Positions 30,316 to 40,943 are shown, counted from the stretch's first letter. The stretch is DNA of 64,000 nt from Rhynchopus sp. YZ270_cl-10 (GCA_964035575.1 OZ037860.1:1450689-1514688), one strand, 5' to 3'. Notes: generated by a model from the letters alone, not told the origin. Made by a program: numbers and translations.

Positions 30316-33150
30316 ATGGCGTCCACTCCGTGGGACATGCCGCCTATCGACCAAGCAACCGCTGGAGGCTTGAGTTCTGCCATTCCCCTTTCCGAATCTG
30401 AGCTGAAGTTGAACGCCCTCTACGACGCAGTAGACCATTTGTGGATCCTCCTCGCCTGCTTCTTCGTCTTCTCCATGCAAATAGGGTTTGCCTTTCTCGA
30501 AGCTGGCGGAGTCCGCGCCGTAAACGTCATTACTATCACATTCAAAAACCTTGGAGACTGCTCGATTGGAGCGCTTCTTTGGTTTACCTTTGGTTCGAAG
30601 ATTGCAAGCCCGCCACAGTCAGGGCAAGGACTGTATGGGTTAACTGGAGTGCCAAACCTTTCTGAACCTGACGCGACAGCGGCCAACCTCCTCATGGTGA
30701 TGTACCTGGCCACAGCAACCACAATCGTCAGTGGTGCGGTCGCGGAGCGGATAACGATCAAGGCGTACTACGTTTTAACTGTGGTAATCTCCGCCTTTCA
30801 CTACCCAGTTGTCGTGCATTGGGTGTGGGCCTCCGACGGGAAACATATGGGTTGGCTAAAGGAGTTCGGTACAATCGACTTCGCAGGATCTCTTGTCGTT
30901 CATATGAATTCAGGGATCATCGCCTTCGTTGCCGCATGGATTTTGGGTCCTCGCAAACTGCCTGGAGGGGTCAGTCCCTTTTCGAAGGAGGGAAAGAATA
31001 TTGTCACCCCGCACAACAAATTCCTGCAGGCAGCCGGAGTGATGTTTCTGTGGGTCGGGTGGCTTGGGTTTAATGCGGGGTCTGTGCCGAGCTTTACGAA
31101 GCAGGTTGATACGGCAGAGCGGGCGGCAATCTCTACTGTCATCGCTGGCGCAACTGGAGCGATTTGTGGCATGATTGTGACGTACGCAACACATAAGCAT
31201 CTTGATCTGGGGCAGGTGTCGAACTCTCTTCTTGGTGCGTTGGTCGCAGTGACAGCAAGCTGTGCGTTCATTACGCCGTCGGTCGCGATCTTCATTGGTA
31301 TGTTGGGAAGTGCGGCGTACTTCTTGTCGCACCGTTTGGCGATGTGGATTGAGCTTGACGACGTCGTGGAGGCTGCTTCCGTCCACGCAGCGTGCGGACT
31401 GCTTGGCACCCTTCTGGTGCCCCTAGGGCAGGAAAAGCTTATGCAAAAAGCGCTTCAATTGCCGGACTTCGAGCTAAACAGAGGTGAGCAGCTTGGCAAG
31501 CAGTTGGTTGGGGTGCTCGCAGTGGGTGCATGGAGTTTGTTCTGGGCAGTGTTGGTCTGCTCCTCTCTGAACAAGTTTGGGGTGTACAGAGTACCTGAAG
31601 AGCATGAGTTGCTTGGATGCGATGGTGAGTTCTTTCAGTGTTACGGATATGACTACATTGGTGACATGATGCGTGAGGTGGCCATAGAGAAGAACCGTGC
31701 AAAGGAGTACCAGCTCAGCCACCCGCACGATGACTACGACGACGCAGAGTCGCTGCAGCTTCTTGGCGTGGAGATGACAATGAAGAGCGACACGCAGCCG
31801 TCGAAGTTTAAGTTTCTGCACATCCATTCGCTGCTCTCTGAGATGGCGAAGGCGGGGCCAGACAAACTCCGCAACAGACGCATCCGAAGAGGCGGGTACG
31901 AAAGCGTTTCCGATGAAGGCAGCACCGGTGATGCGGAACGCGCCAGTGGCAGCCACAGCCACACCTCAAGGCGCACACGGCACAGCATTGCAACCGCATC
32001 AGACGTCGCCACACCTAACCTCGAGCGTGGACAAGGTGGCCCTGAGACACAGCAGCACCCTCTAGAACGACCACGTTCTTCACACACATCACGTGAAGAG
32101 CATACGTCATCGAGGTCGCGTCAGAACTCTCATTCACACGAGGACAGTGGACGTGTTGAACCGAGCGTGGGTGTATCACCTCGTACGCGCAATGTGTGGG
32201 CAGAAGAGCCCACGGATGCCACGTTGTCACCACTGAACCGTTACACCCAGCACTTCAAGACGAGCAGCACCGCATCGGGGTCGCATCCAAAGCACACTGC
32301 AGCGTGGGGTGACAAGCCGCCGATAAGCGATATCGAGTCGCAGTCCGCTGTCCCGGTGCCGCCGCTGGACAACCACAGAGGCTCGCAGGCGTCGTTGGCG
32401 TCGCTTGCGTCGTGCTCGCCACGCTTTGACGAAATGGCGACGACCATATCACGCAGCGTCTCTCACATGTCCCCAGTGGTCATGCCAGGGGAGATGTACA
32501 GTGAACGCGACCTATCCGAGGTCCTCGAAAAGGTGACCTCCGACTTCGAGCCACGCCAGGTCCAGGAGCGTGCACCGCGTCCCCTCTCAGCAGAGGTCGC
32601 AAACGACTCTCGCTATGCAGACAACCCGGACACAGACACACGCGACTCAATCTACTCCGCCCCTGCCGTCTGTGCAGCAGGCGCCTACAGCCCGCAGGCC
32701 GGCGTCAGGGTACCCCCAATGCGCACACGAGGCTTCTTCGCTGAGACAATGACGTCTGCGCCTGCACCTCCATCCGTCCCTCCTACCCCAGTGTACAGCG
32801 AACGCCCTGCAGAGCAGCGCGAGGAGCAGGTTCACATTGATATGATGCCGGTCGAGACGCAGGAACAGTACGACGGTGAGAGGTGCCTGCCTGAGGGGGT
32901 GCGTTTGGAGGTGGGTGGTGAGGTGCTGCCTGCCCTGCAGCCCCCAGGCAGTTCGTGTGAAGGTGGCAGCACGGTTGTCGGGAACGGCAACGGGGAGTCA
33001 CACTGCGCACACTGTGGCGCCAACCAGTGGACCATTCACAGAACGAGGAAGAGGCCAAACAGCACCAAAAGCCACACCCTGGTGTGCACGGTGTGCAACA
33101 ACAAGAAGGGGGTCTCCGTATTGGTATGTACACAATATAACAACGAATGA
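30316..33150 (+). CDS. Ammonium transporter (Amt/Rh family) with long C-terminal extension
   Basis: The frame encodes 944 residues. Residues about 35-430 are a canonical Amt core of some eleven helices: F-A-F-L-E-A-G-G-V-R near the start, D-F-A-G-S-L-V-V-H with pore His196, and D-D-V-V-E-A-A-S-V-H-A with the second pore His357. Known: Amt trimers carry ammonium across membranes through the twin-His pore. The usual Gly after the second His is Ala here. A hydrophilic tail of about 500 residues follows, rich in Ser, His and acidic residues. It ends in C897-x2-C900-x23-C924-x2-C927, a zinc-ribbon-like quartet not typical of Amt proteins. At 33124 a GTATGT donor and a CAG at 33173 could remove 50 nt and extend the protein by some 38 residues with further cysteines. 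The unspliced stop at 33148 is the simpler model. Confidence 0.9.
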   Translation: MASTPWDMPPIDQATAGGLSSAIPLSESELKLNALYDAVDHLWILLACFFVFSMQIGFAFLEAGGVRAVNVITITFKNLGDCSIGALLWFTFGSKIASPPQSGQGLYGLTGVPNLSEPDATAANLLMVMYLATATTIVSGAVAERITIKAYYVLTVVISAFHYPVVVHWVWASDGKHMGWLKEFGTIDFAGSLVVHMNSGIIAFVAAWILGPRKLPGGVSPFSKEGKNIVTPHNKFLQAAGVMFLWVGWLGFNAGSVPSFTKQVDTAERAAISTVIAGATGAICGMIVTYATHKHLDLGQVSNSLLGALVAVTASCAFITPSVAIFIGMLGSAAYFLSHRLAMWIELDDVVEAASVHAACGLLGTLLVPLGQEKLMQKALQLPDFELNRGEQLGKQLVGVLAVGAWSLFWAVLVCSSLNKFGVYRVPEEHELLGCDGEFFQCYGYDYIGDMMREVAIEKNRAKEYQLSHPHDDYDDAESLQLLGVEMTMKSDTQPSKFKFLHIHSLLSEMAKAGPDKLRNRRIRRGGYESVSDEGSTGDAERASGSHSHTSRRTRHSIATASDVATPNLERGQGGPETQQHPLERPRSSHTSREEHTSSRSRQNSHSHEDSGRVEPSVGVSPRTRNVWAEEPTDATLSPLNRYTQHFKTSSTASGSHPKHTAAWGDKPPISDIESQSAVPVPPLDNHRGSQASLASLASCSPRFDEMATTISRSVSHMSPVVMPGEMYSERDLSEVLEKVTSDFEPRQVQERAPRPLSAEVANDSRYADNPDTDTRDSIYSAPAVCAAGAYSPQAGVRVPPMRTRGFFAETMTSAPAPPSVPPTPVYSERPAEQREEQVHIDMMPVETQEQYDGERCLPEGVRLEVGGEVLPALQPPGSSCEGGSTVVGNGNGESHCAHCGANQWTIHRTRKRPNSTKSHTLVCTVCNNKKGVSVLVCTQYNNE

Positions 33151-33984
33151 ATAACCAATGAAAACACTACCAGGCCACCCGCCTTTCAACACAAAACACT
33201 CCACAGAACGCATGTCCAGACTTTAGGAGCGGAAAATGCGTAGATGCATCGTGTCCTATGATGCATATGACCAAACGGTAATTGGGGTAGACACAACAGC
33301 AGTGTTTGTCTGGGGTTGTGGGGTGGAGGTGGGGTGTGTGTGTGTATGTGTGTGTGTGTGTGTGGGTTTGATATCAGGTGTGGGGTTTCTTTCCCTAGTA
33401 TTCGGAATATAACCCATGGTGGGGGGGTGCTCACATCACAGCAGACGGATCGTTTCTGTGGTGAAGCTGGGGATGAAAATATGCGCAAAAATATGTATAT
33501 GCTGGCAAAAGGGGACATGATAGCAAATTGTATGTCCAAGACAAAAAGAAATGCCAGTGTCGGGGGGGTGGTTACAGGGCGATGTCGCTTCCTTTCAAAA
33601 GAGTGGTGAAGAAACAGGGACGCATTCATCTGCAAAAAACCGCAAAAAAAGACCCTGATTAAAAGGCAATTTTGTGTTGCGTTCAAAATGTCGTTATTCA
33701 CCTCGTTGGTTTTGTTATATTTTTTTTTTTTTGTGTTTATTCGCAAAAGCGAGAATGTTCCAAATTTATCCCCCACTCCCCACTCCCAAGTCTCTAAGAA
33801 ACAGGGAACGACCATTTTTATTTTTATTTTTATTTGCCTTTTTAACAGGCCTTTTGCTAACCATCATGCCATCATGCCACGTTTTTGGGCGTTTTTTATT
33901 TTTTTTTCCATCATGCCACCATCATGCCACGGGGGGTGGTGAGGCAGGGCTTTCGCTCTCCATCACCTGGGGATTTCCCCCCAG

Positions 33985-34222
33985 ATGGCATGATGGCATG
34001 ATGGCATGATGGCATGATGGCATGATGGCATGATGGCATGATGGCATGATGGCATGATGGCATGATGGCATGATGGCATGATGGCATGATGGCATGATGG
34101 CATGATGGCATGATGGCATGATGGCATGATGGCATGATGGCATGATGGCATGATGGCATGATGGCATGATGGCATGATGGCATGATGGCATGATGGCATG
34201 ATGGCATGATGGCATGATGGCA
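33985..34222. repeat. ATGGCATG minisatellite, about 30 copies
   Basis: Perfect 8-bp units cover 238 bases. The complementary strand is open in several frames because the unit has no stop, which gives long but meaningless His/Ile/Met/Pro/Ser/Cys frames. Confidence 0.97.
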
Positions 34223-34516
34223 CCTTAAAATTTTTCTGCTCACTACGCTCGCGGAGGTATACCTCAAAAAAAAATTCCCGCTCGCTTCGCTCGCGCTGTA
34301 CGCTATTTTCTTCCTGCCTACGGTGCCATTTTACAATGTCAAAGGGGATTCCCTTGCATTTTTCAGCCAGAAATGAAACTTGACCCAACCGTTGCAACAG
34401 CCCCTGCTTCTGGAAGACGTATTGATTTTGTACGGTTAGTGTACGTAAGGCGCAAGACCAAGGACCGTTAATAAAGGATTAGATTCCGTTTTTGTTATCT
34501 CGCAAAACTGACCCTT

Positions 34517-34597
34517 CGCCTCTCCACCCTGTGGCTGGCAGGGAGGCGCGCGCGAAGCGCGCGACGACCGCTTTTACCAGGTGGGAAAGCTCGGAAT
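34517..34597. repeat. GC-palindrome module, copy 2
   Basis: Same order as 8037-8112: GGCAGGGAGGCGCG, GCGCGCGAAGCGCGC palindrome, ACCGCTTTTACC, GGGAAAGCTCGG. Confidence 0.6.
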
Positions 34598-35229
34598 GTA
34601 CTTTTTTTCCAGGAAATTATTTTTTTTGACCATCATGCCATTCAGGGGGAAAATCCCAAAGTTAGCAAAAGGCCTGCCTTTTTAAACCACCCCCCATGTC
34701 TCTGAACCAGCAATAACATCATGATTGCAAAAGCATGCACCATGGTGCGCACGTTGGAGGAGTAAGTCTTCTGGAATGAAGCGCCTTAGAGGGTGAGAGT
34801 CCCGTCCTTCCTCCTAAACACGTGTGCAGCCATTGTGTATAAGCCCTAGTGTGTGTTTGAAAGGTGTCTAAAGGATGCGACGTTTACCCATCTTTTACAC
34901 AACTTTTAGAGAGAGTGTGTGTGCAGCATTTCGTTTGACGTTGTTTTTTTTTCTTTTCTTTTTTTGTGCATACCCTTGAGGTGTCTGTATAGTCAAAAAA
35001 ATCGTCAAAATAAATTTACTTTTTGTTGTTACGACAAAAAGGTGTTTTGGCGCTCTCAACCTTTTTAAAAGGCTGATCTGATGTGTTCTGATGTTGCTCA
35101 GAATTTTATTCAGAACAGGAGGTTTTATCGCAGGCATTGTTCTTTGCGATCTGATTAGAGGGGTTGCAGCGAAAAAAACAGCATCCCCAGTACTCGAAGC
35201 AAAATAAGAAAGTAGAGATTTGCACAAAC

Positions 35230-35275
35230 TGTGGCAACACAACCGAGGGCAACTACACTATAATTTTATCAAAAA
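35230..35275 (+). repeat. I module, copy 2
   Basis: GGCAACACAACCGAGGGCAA, CTACACTA, then ATTTTATCAAAA. Compare 23364 and 39580. Confidence 0.6.
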
Positions 35276-35492
35276 AGAGAAAAAAGTGTGTCTGCGTTTC
35301 GTGGTACAATACAAAAAGGCTTCGGCCGACATTGAGATCTTTATGCCAGTAGGTGTACAGTGACTGTTGATACAACAGAGAAACACAAAAGAAAAAAAAA
35401 GGGAAGAAAAAGTACTCAACTCCAAAATAATTATTGTCCCCTCCCCTATTCAGTTCTGGTGTATCTTTTTTTTTTTTTCTAATTTTTCTTCA

Positions 35493-35526
35493 AAGGTGTG
35501 CTAAGTGAAGCGCTTAGGTTCACCTT
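35493..35526 (+). repeat. Family A hairpin module
   Basis: AAGGTG with CACCTT is a fully paired outer stem here. Inner CTAAG pairs with CTTAG. Confidence 0.6.
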
Positions 35527-35825
35527 ACAAAACCTTTGTCACCCCTTTTTTTATTTGGTCTCTACGTTTATCTTGTAATGTCCGGTTTGTTTGTTTTATC
35601 TTCGCTAGCCAGAGGGCCCCCCTTGGGGGGCAAAGGCTCTCTCTCCCCCCCCTTATTGTTCCTTTAATTTTTTCACTCAAAAATAAAAGGAAAAACAAAC
35701 TATTTTGGGGGAAGATGGGGAAGGGCTTTTTTGAGGTTAGCTGTTTTGTTCGTTTTTGTTTGTGGTATGAGAAAATGTGCGTATTTTCCCCTCTTTTTTA
35801 CGGTACGGAACACTCGAACGCCCCC

Positions 35826-35873
35826 CTTTGCATGAGCACGACCGAGCTGCGTTTTAGTACGTTTCCACTACTC
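35826..35873 (+). repeat. G module
   Basis: TTTGCATGAGCACGACCGAG, CTGCGTTTTAGTACGTTTCC, ACTAC. A close copy is at 12444-12494 and a weak one near 13287. Confidence 0.6.
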
Positions 35874-35885
35874 TGTTTTTTCTAG

Positions 35886-35959
35886 AGTAGAGTTGAAATA
35901 CAAAGCCCTCTCGTGACAGGTACACTGTCACGAGAGGGCTTTGTATTTTCAACTCTACT
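35886..35959. repeat. Near-perfect 34-bp hairpin
   Basis: Left arm 35886-35919 and right arm 35925-35959 differ by one extra T, with loop GTACA. Single-arm relatives (GAGAGGGCTTTGTATTTCAA) occur at about 25655-25690 and 47085-47125, so the hairpin probably arose as an inverted duplication of a dispersed repeat. Confidence 0.9.
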
Positions 35960-36121
35960 TTTATTCGGCGCCCCGGCGCTCATTGGATTCAGAAGACGCC
36001 CAGTGTTGTGTGCCAAAACACGTGCTTTTCTTGAATCTTTAAATCATGTTGTCCCTGACCGGGAAGGGTGGGGAAATGACTGTGTATTTGCTTACAGTTT
36101 CCCTAAACCACTCCCAAACGC

Positions 36122-36193
36122 AACACTCCGGGGGTTCGATAACCCGCGGAGAGTCAGTGCCTGCGTCCCAGAGGGCGTTTTGCACTATCAACT
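36122..36193 (+). repeat. C+D two-hairpin module
   Basis: Hairpin 1 has CTCC/GGAG outer and GGGTT/AACCC inner pairing with TTCGATAA. Hairpin 2 has AGTGC with GCACT outside and GCGTCC with GGGCGT inside (two G-T wobbles). It is followed by ATCAACTTCACTTT. Confidence 0.65.
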
Positions 36194-36299
36194 TCACTTT
36201 ATTGTTGGAAGGTGGCCGCCGGCTGACGAGCAGTTGTGTACCATCCCGGTTCACATTCCGGTAGGTTTCCTTTTATACCTTTCTGCTGTTGGCCGCAGG

Positions 36300-36358
36300 G
36301 TATCTTTCATCCATGGCTGGCATCGTGCATAGGTCAGTTGAGGTGCCTGCATCAATAT
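36300..36358 (+). repeat. E module
   Basis: TTTCATCCATGGCTGGCATC, then GTCAGTTGAGGTGCCTGCAT. Compare 11309 and 41676. Confidence 0.55.
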
Positions 36359-36932
36359 CTATTTCCCCCCTTTTTTTGCTGCTTTTTGGTTAGATTTTTT
36401 TTAAAAAAACTGGTGGACAAAACTCCATATTTCGGTTGAAAATATTAATCATTTTTTGCTGCCAACTCCCATTTTGTGTAAAGATGACTTCGAACAGAAA
36501 CGCTTCAGTTCGTTCATCCCTTTTTTCCAACGATTTTTCTATGTCCCTGCGAAGCCAATCTTTGTGCTGTTCTGTTCTCTGGCAAACGGGAACATAGTGG
36601 GGACACGTCAAAACCTTATTCTTCAACCAAAGTCTTCAATAGATGAAAGTAAAGGTTGGAGATGGGGGGTTTTTTTCCGTTTGAGTTCATCATTGTGCGC
36701 GTGTTTTATGAAGGCACTATTTCAACGTTAGTGATTGTGTTTTTTTTTTAGTCGGAGTGTCAGTGCCTGAGGCGTTTTGCACTATCAACTTCACTTTATT
36801 CTTGACTTGCGTCAAAAAGATCGAATCTTTCAAATTGCGCATAGTTTTTTTTACGTTTAATTTTAACCAATTCATAAAAAGCGACTGTTGGATAAAGCAC
36901 GGTTCATCTTACTCCATATTTCCCCCCTGTTA

Positions 36933-36963
36933 AAGATATACTAAGCACGAGAGCTTAGGTTCA
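36933..36963 (+). repeat. Family A hairpin module, 3' outer stem lost
   Basis: The CTAAGC and GCTTAG inner stem is intact around the loop. The 3' outer stem stops at GTTCAG. Confidence 0.5.
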
Positions 36964-36991
36964 GAAACACTTTTTTTTTTTTGTCGTTCGT

Positions 36992-37804
36992 CAGGGTTTT
37001 TTCTAGGATTTTTTTTTTCAGATCTGGGGGGGGACGCAAAAAAACCACCCAAAAAAATTTTTTTTTCGCAGGTGCAAGCAGGGTTTCCGCTTATCTTCAT
37101 GGAAAAATTTTCCAAAACCGTGAAGATATGTCCAAAAAGGGGTCTATAGTTTTCGCGCTCCGCGCAAAAAAGCCCGTTCATTTCACGTAAATACGTGATA
37201 ACGTGGGATGGTAACGAACATCAAGAACCAAACCAACCCTTTTTCTCATGTTCCACGGAACCTTCCCTCAGTACAAGAAGAAACGGCGGTCATGATATCA
37301 GAACTTTCTGGCGAAGCCACGGTACGCAACATTTCAAAAAATTGTGACCTAAAATTGAACATTTGTACAGCCAAATTATGGTAGAGGGCTGTGGTATTCC
37401 GCTCATAAGTTTTGAGTTGCGCCGCAGGCGCACGGTACGCTACTTTTTTATTTTTGCCGATCCCTTATTCTCACTCTTTTGTTCGGTCCGTCATGCAAAG
37501 ATTGAGTGAATTGGGGGCGCGGTCTGAAACTTCACCTCGCTATATCCTCTTCACAATGATGCCAGGAAGGGGATAAGACGCGCTTCGCGTCTTATCCCCT
37601 TCCTGCCTCCCTGCCTCCCCTTTTTTTTCTGGTGCGGGTTACGTACGTTGTGTCCCAAATGGGGGTCTGTGCGGGTGACCCCCAACCACCCCCCACATCC
37701 TTTTTTCCCAAGTCAAAATGCGTCCCCCCCGGGGGGGGACGCGTTTCCCCCCAAAATCTGGGGGGGGACGCCGTCCCCCCCCGCTCCCCCTAGAAAAAAC
37801 CCTG
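36992..37804. mobile_element. hAT-like non-autonomous DNA transposon
   Basis: The ends are CAGGGTTTTTTCTAGG (36992-37007) and its exact complement (37789-37804). The direct repeat CGTTCGT flanks both sides (36985-36991 and 37805-37811). CAGGG termini are typical of hAT elements, whose usual target duplication is 8 bp; 7 are seen here. Inside lie GGGGGGGGACG blocks near each end and a perfect 20-bp hairpin at 37563-37605. No transposase is encoded. Confidence 0.7.
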
Positions 37805-38099
37805 CGTTCGTTTGTATCGTGGTCGGTTCTGTCTTTTTCATTCCGTTTTTTCCCCCCTCTGTTTTGTGTTTTTCAGTGCCTGCGTCCGCCGATGTACAGG
37901 CGTTTGTATTTTTTTTTGATAAGTTCTCTTTTCTAAGAAAAGAAAATTTGAAAGAAGTGTGTGCACGGTAGGTTCATCTTTCAAGTATTCTTTTCTTTTG
38001 TGTGTGTGTTTTTTTTAAAAGGTGACTATGTACACAGGCTTATCGTCTTCTTGACAAGCTCTTCTTTTCTTTTGTTATTTTTTTTTTTTTTTGTGTGTG

Positions 38100-38170
38100 C
38101 AACACTCCAGGGGTTCGATAACCCTCGGAATGTCAGTGCCTGCGTTCCAAGCGTTTTGCACTTTATCAAC
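38100..38170 (+). repeat. C+D two-hairpin module
   Basis: Hairpin 1 is ACACTCC with GGAATGT around an inner GGGGTT/AACCC stem. Hairpin 2 is AGTGCCTGCG with CGTTTTGCACT. Confidence 0.6.
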
Positions 38171-38883
38171 ACCCTTTTTTTTCTTCCTTTTTTTATATAC
38201 CTGCAAGCGTAACTTAAAGGAGAAAATAGTTTCCTCAGATAACGGTCGCCAATCACCCCTCTCTCCAACAGGGTCATTGAGCAATCAACGAACCCTTTTC
38301 CCCCTTCTATTACTTACCTTATCAGAGTTACCATTTTTCTTTTGGGAGGGGACGGGGAATTCTAACTGCCCCACTGTTCAGACAGTGCCTTGCGGTCTGT
38401 TCTATTCACAACTGTTCGCAATGTTGCAGCAGGTACGTTAACGAGCAAGCCCCATAGTGGGCTTTCGCTGAGTTGATTGGGTCTTTCTCAAGGTGTTTCC
38501 TGAGGCGTACCTTAGGTTTGTGGTGTTTTTGAAGTGTTTTCGACATCCACAAAAGGAGAATAAGAGATCCTAGCAAGGGGAGAGAGCGAATGTGGTGCCT
38601 GTTTCGGATCTTTTGTGGAGAGCCAAAAAGAGGCGCGTATGGGGCTGTTTATTATTTTCGTACCGATTTTTTCTTCGTTTTTGTTTAGTTTTTTCCCCTC
38701 ATTTTAGTGCTTTGCGTCCACCTTTGAACGATGAGGCGTTTTGCACTTTCCACTCATCTTTTTTTGTATTTGATTTTTTTTTTTTTTTTGTAGAGGCAGA
38801 CAGTTTAGTGAGCATTTTTTAGGATATTCCATTTTACATTTGTTTCCCCACAAACCTTCCTTCGCCATCTGTAGGGTTACCTA

Positions 38884-39400
38884 CCCAGGGTGGGGTTGAA
38901 GGAAGGTGTGTGGAAAACAAAACAACAAAAAAACAACTAATTGCTGAGAAGAAGAAAAAATGGGTGTGCTGTGGAAAACCCCGATTTTCGAAACCACCAT
39001 AGCATCCTGGCGCTTTGAGGTGTGGTGTACCAATGTCGCTGGTGTGATCGAAGACGAGCTTTCATCTGTGTATTCTGTGTTCCTTCCGCACTGCTCCTCC
39101 AACAACGATGCCTGGGAGCCCATTGACGACTACGAGCTGGAACACGTCAAGTCTGCCTCGAAAGCCATCGAGCAAGGTTATCGAGCCTGCCGAGCCTACT
39201 TCCAACAACACTATCGAACATCAAGATGGGCGAAGAGGAGTCTGAGTGAGGCGACCGCCCCCCCCTTCTTGAACGTTTCCTCCTACGGCGTGTCATAGAT
39301 TATTTCTACAGGGTGGAGTTCCAGGAGAGGGCCCCCCATATCCACAGCACATCCCGTTTTTTTTTCTTCCCGATAGCAATTACGCATTTTTTTTTTTTCT
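38884..39400 (+). pseudogene. Decayed gene-like repeat, copy 2
   Basis: Homologous to 29398-29890. This copy keeps a 112-codon open frame from the ATG at 38960 (starts M-G-V-L-W-K-T-P), which resembles no family I know. The two copies do not conserve a common frame. A hairpin of CCTTCCTTC/GAAGGAAGG sits at its left edge (about 38853-38906). Confidence 0.5.
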
Positions 39401-39579
39401 CTCGCTCATCTGCCGATAGTAGGAGTGGGGAGTGCCACCTATGCCACTGCCCTTGCTCAGCGTATCACTTCACACTTACCATCTTCACATCCCAAGGACC
39501 ACTCACGTTCGTCCTGTTATTTCTCTCTACAATTCAATGCGATTTTTTTTTTGTACAAAGTGGACATTGCACACCTGTG

Positions 39580-39622
39580 GCAAACACAACCGAGACAACT
39601 ACACTACAACAATTTATCAAAA
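39580..39622 (+). repeat. I module, copy 3
   Basis: GGCAAACACAACCGAGACAA, CTACACTAC, then CAATTTATCAAAAG. Confidence 0.65.
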
Positions 39623-39871
39623 GTAAGGAAAGGTGCTTCATAAAAGTTGCTCTCAAAGAAAAAAGGTTTGAGGACAAAAACTACGTTACCTTCCGCACAA
39701 AAAGCTGACAATTTTGAGACCCAATACCAAAGAATACGACTGCCAAGACCTTGTGCCGTCATATGAACTCCCTTAAGGGATAGCGACAAAGTGTTGCAAA
39801 TTGAGAGATCCTTTTTTATTTTTTGTGAGGAGAAAAAACCAAAAACGGAAGCTTGCAAAATGAGAGTGGAG

Positions 39872-39903
<32 letters not shown>

Positions 39904-40319
39904 CGCAATGTTTTATTCTTCCCTTCAACTTTGTAGATATTTTCTTTTCTTTTTTTGTTCGCGAGCTTGTTTTGCGTCTTACGCAGTTTACAAACCCTTT
40001 TTATTTATTTTTTGTTCTCTTTCGTCAAAAGTCCCAGGGGAGCTTTTGTGAAAAATCCATCTTCAATGATATCAGTTACTTCAGGTGTGACGAAGCTGAG
40101 ATGCTTATTATCACCATTTTCCTTGAAAACTATGTACACCTCGTGTATTCCTTTCAGGCTTTCCTCCCCCTCTTTTTTTGATGCAGGAAAAGGATTGACC
40201 TGTATATCATCAGACAGCATTGCTATACGCAATCATCTTCCAAAAACCCAAACCATTTTTTTTGTGGTGCCTGCATCTGCAGAGGGTTTTGCACCTCCCC
40301 CAACCTTTTTAACGGTGGT

Positions 40320-40354
40320 AAAGTGACTGAGCACGAGAGGCTTAGGTTCATCTT
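40320..40354 (+). repeat. Family A hairpin module
   Basis: AAAGTGACTGAGC, ACGAGAG loop, GCTTAGGTTCATCTT. A D module sits 24 bases upstream. Confidence 0.6.
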
Positions 40355-40839
40355 TTAAACGTATTTATTTTCTTTTTTTAGATTTTGACATTTTGAGTCT
40401 GTCTTCGTTTCCCGAGATGTCGCAACGGTGGAGGGCTTTACACCAACAATAACCAACGCATGTTCCAGAAATGACTTCCACCCCACAAACATCATACACC
40501 CAAGCTCCATCTTTCCTTAGTTCCTTTTCACGTTTGCAATTATTTATTTTTGCAACAACAAAAAAAAAAACATTTTTTTTTAAAACTTGGGTGTGACTAA
40601 ATTAAAAGATTTCCCCCGCTTTTGGGGCGCTTTTTTTTCACGTTTTTCGTTCTATATGTTTTCTTATTGTCTTTCTTTCGCCCCAATATGGGAATACCGC
40701 TCATTAGGGCCTGATTCCAAGAATTTATCAAAAAGGGAGGGGAAAATCAAAAAAAAAAATATAAAATTGTCAGGTGAGCCCACCTGATCCAGCATGTAGT
40801 GTGCACAGAGAGGGCATGTCTGTCCTTTCATAAGTTTTT

Positions 40840-40872
40840 AAGACGATATGTGCACAAGGGCACATTCATCTT
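40840..40872 (+). repeat. Family B hairpin module
   Basis: TATGTGC and GCACATT pair around ACAAGG, then CATCTT. A family A copy follows at 40896. Confidence 0.55.
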
Positions 40873-40895
40873 ATATTGTATGGTGCCTTTCTTCT

Positions 40896-40927
40896 GGTGA
40901 CCAAGCACAGTGAGGCTAGGTTCATCT
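40896..40927 (+). repeat. Family A hairpin module, diverged
   Basis: GGTGACCAAGC, loop ACAGTGAG, then GCTAGGTTCATCT. Confidence 0.45.
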
Positions 40928-40943
40928 GACTTCCCTTTCTTTC

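Larger units (their letters stand above)
33847..34675. mobile_element. Foldback element enclosing a minisatellite
   Basis: The ends carry AGGCCTTTTGCTAAC (33847-33861) and its complement (34661-34675). The left junction of the internal array (GGGGATTTCCCCCCAGATGG) is mirrored on the right at about 34633-34656. Short inverted CATCATGCCA copies lie inside the left end. No target duplication is clear. Confidence 0.5.

Noticed and set aside
30900-31409. Minus-strand frames inside the ammonium transporter
   Set aside because: They are antisense shadows of a well-conserved protein-coding frame with no similarity of their own.
33911-34397. Long minus-strand frames across the ATGGCATG array
   Set aside because: An 8-bp repeat without stops opens all frames of that strand. 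No protein-like sequence lies outside the repeat.
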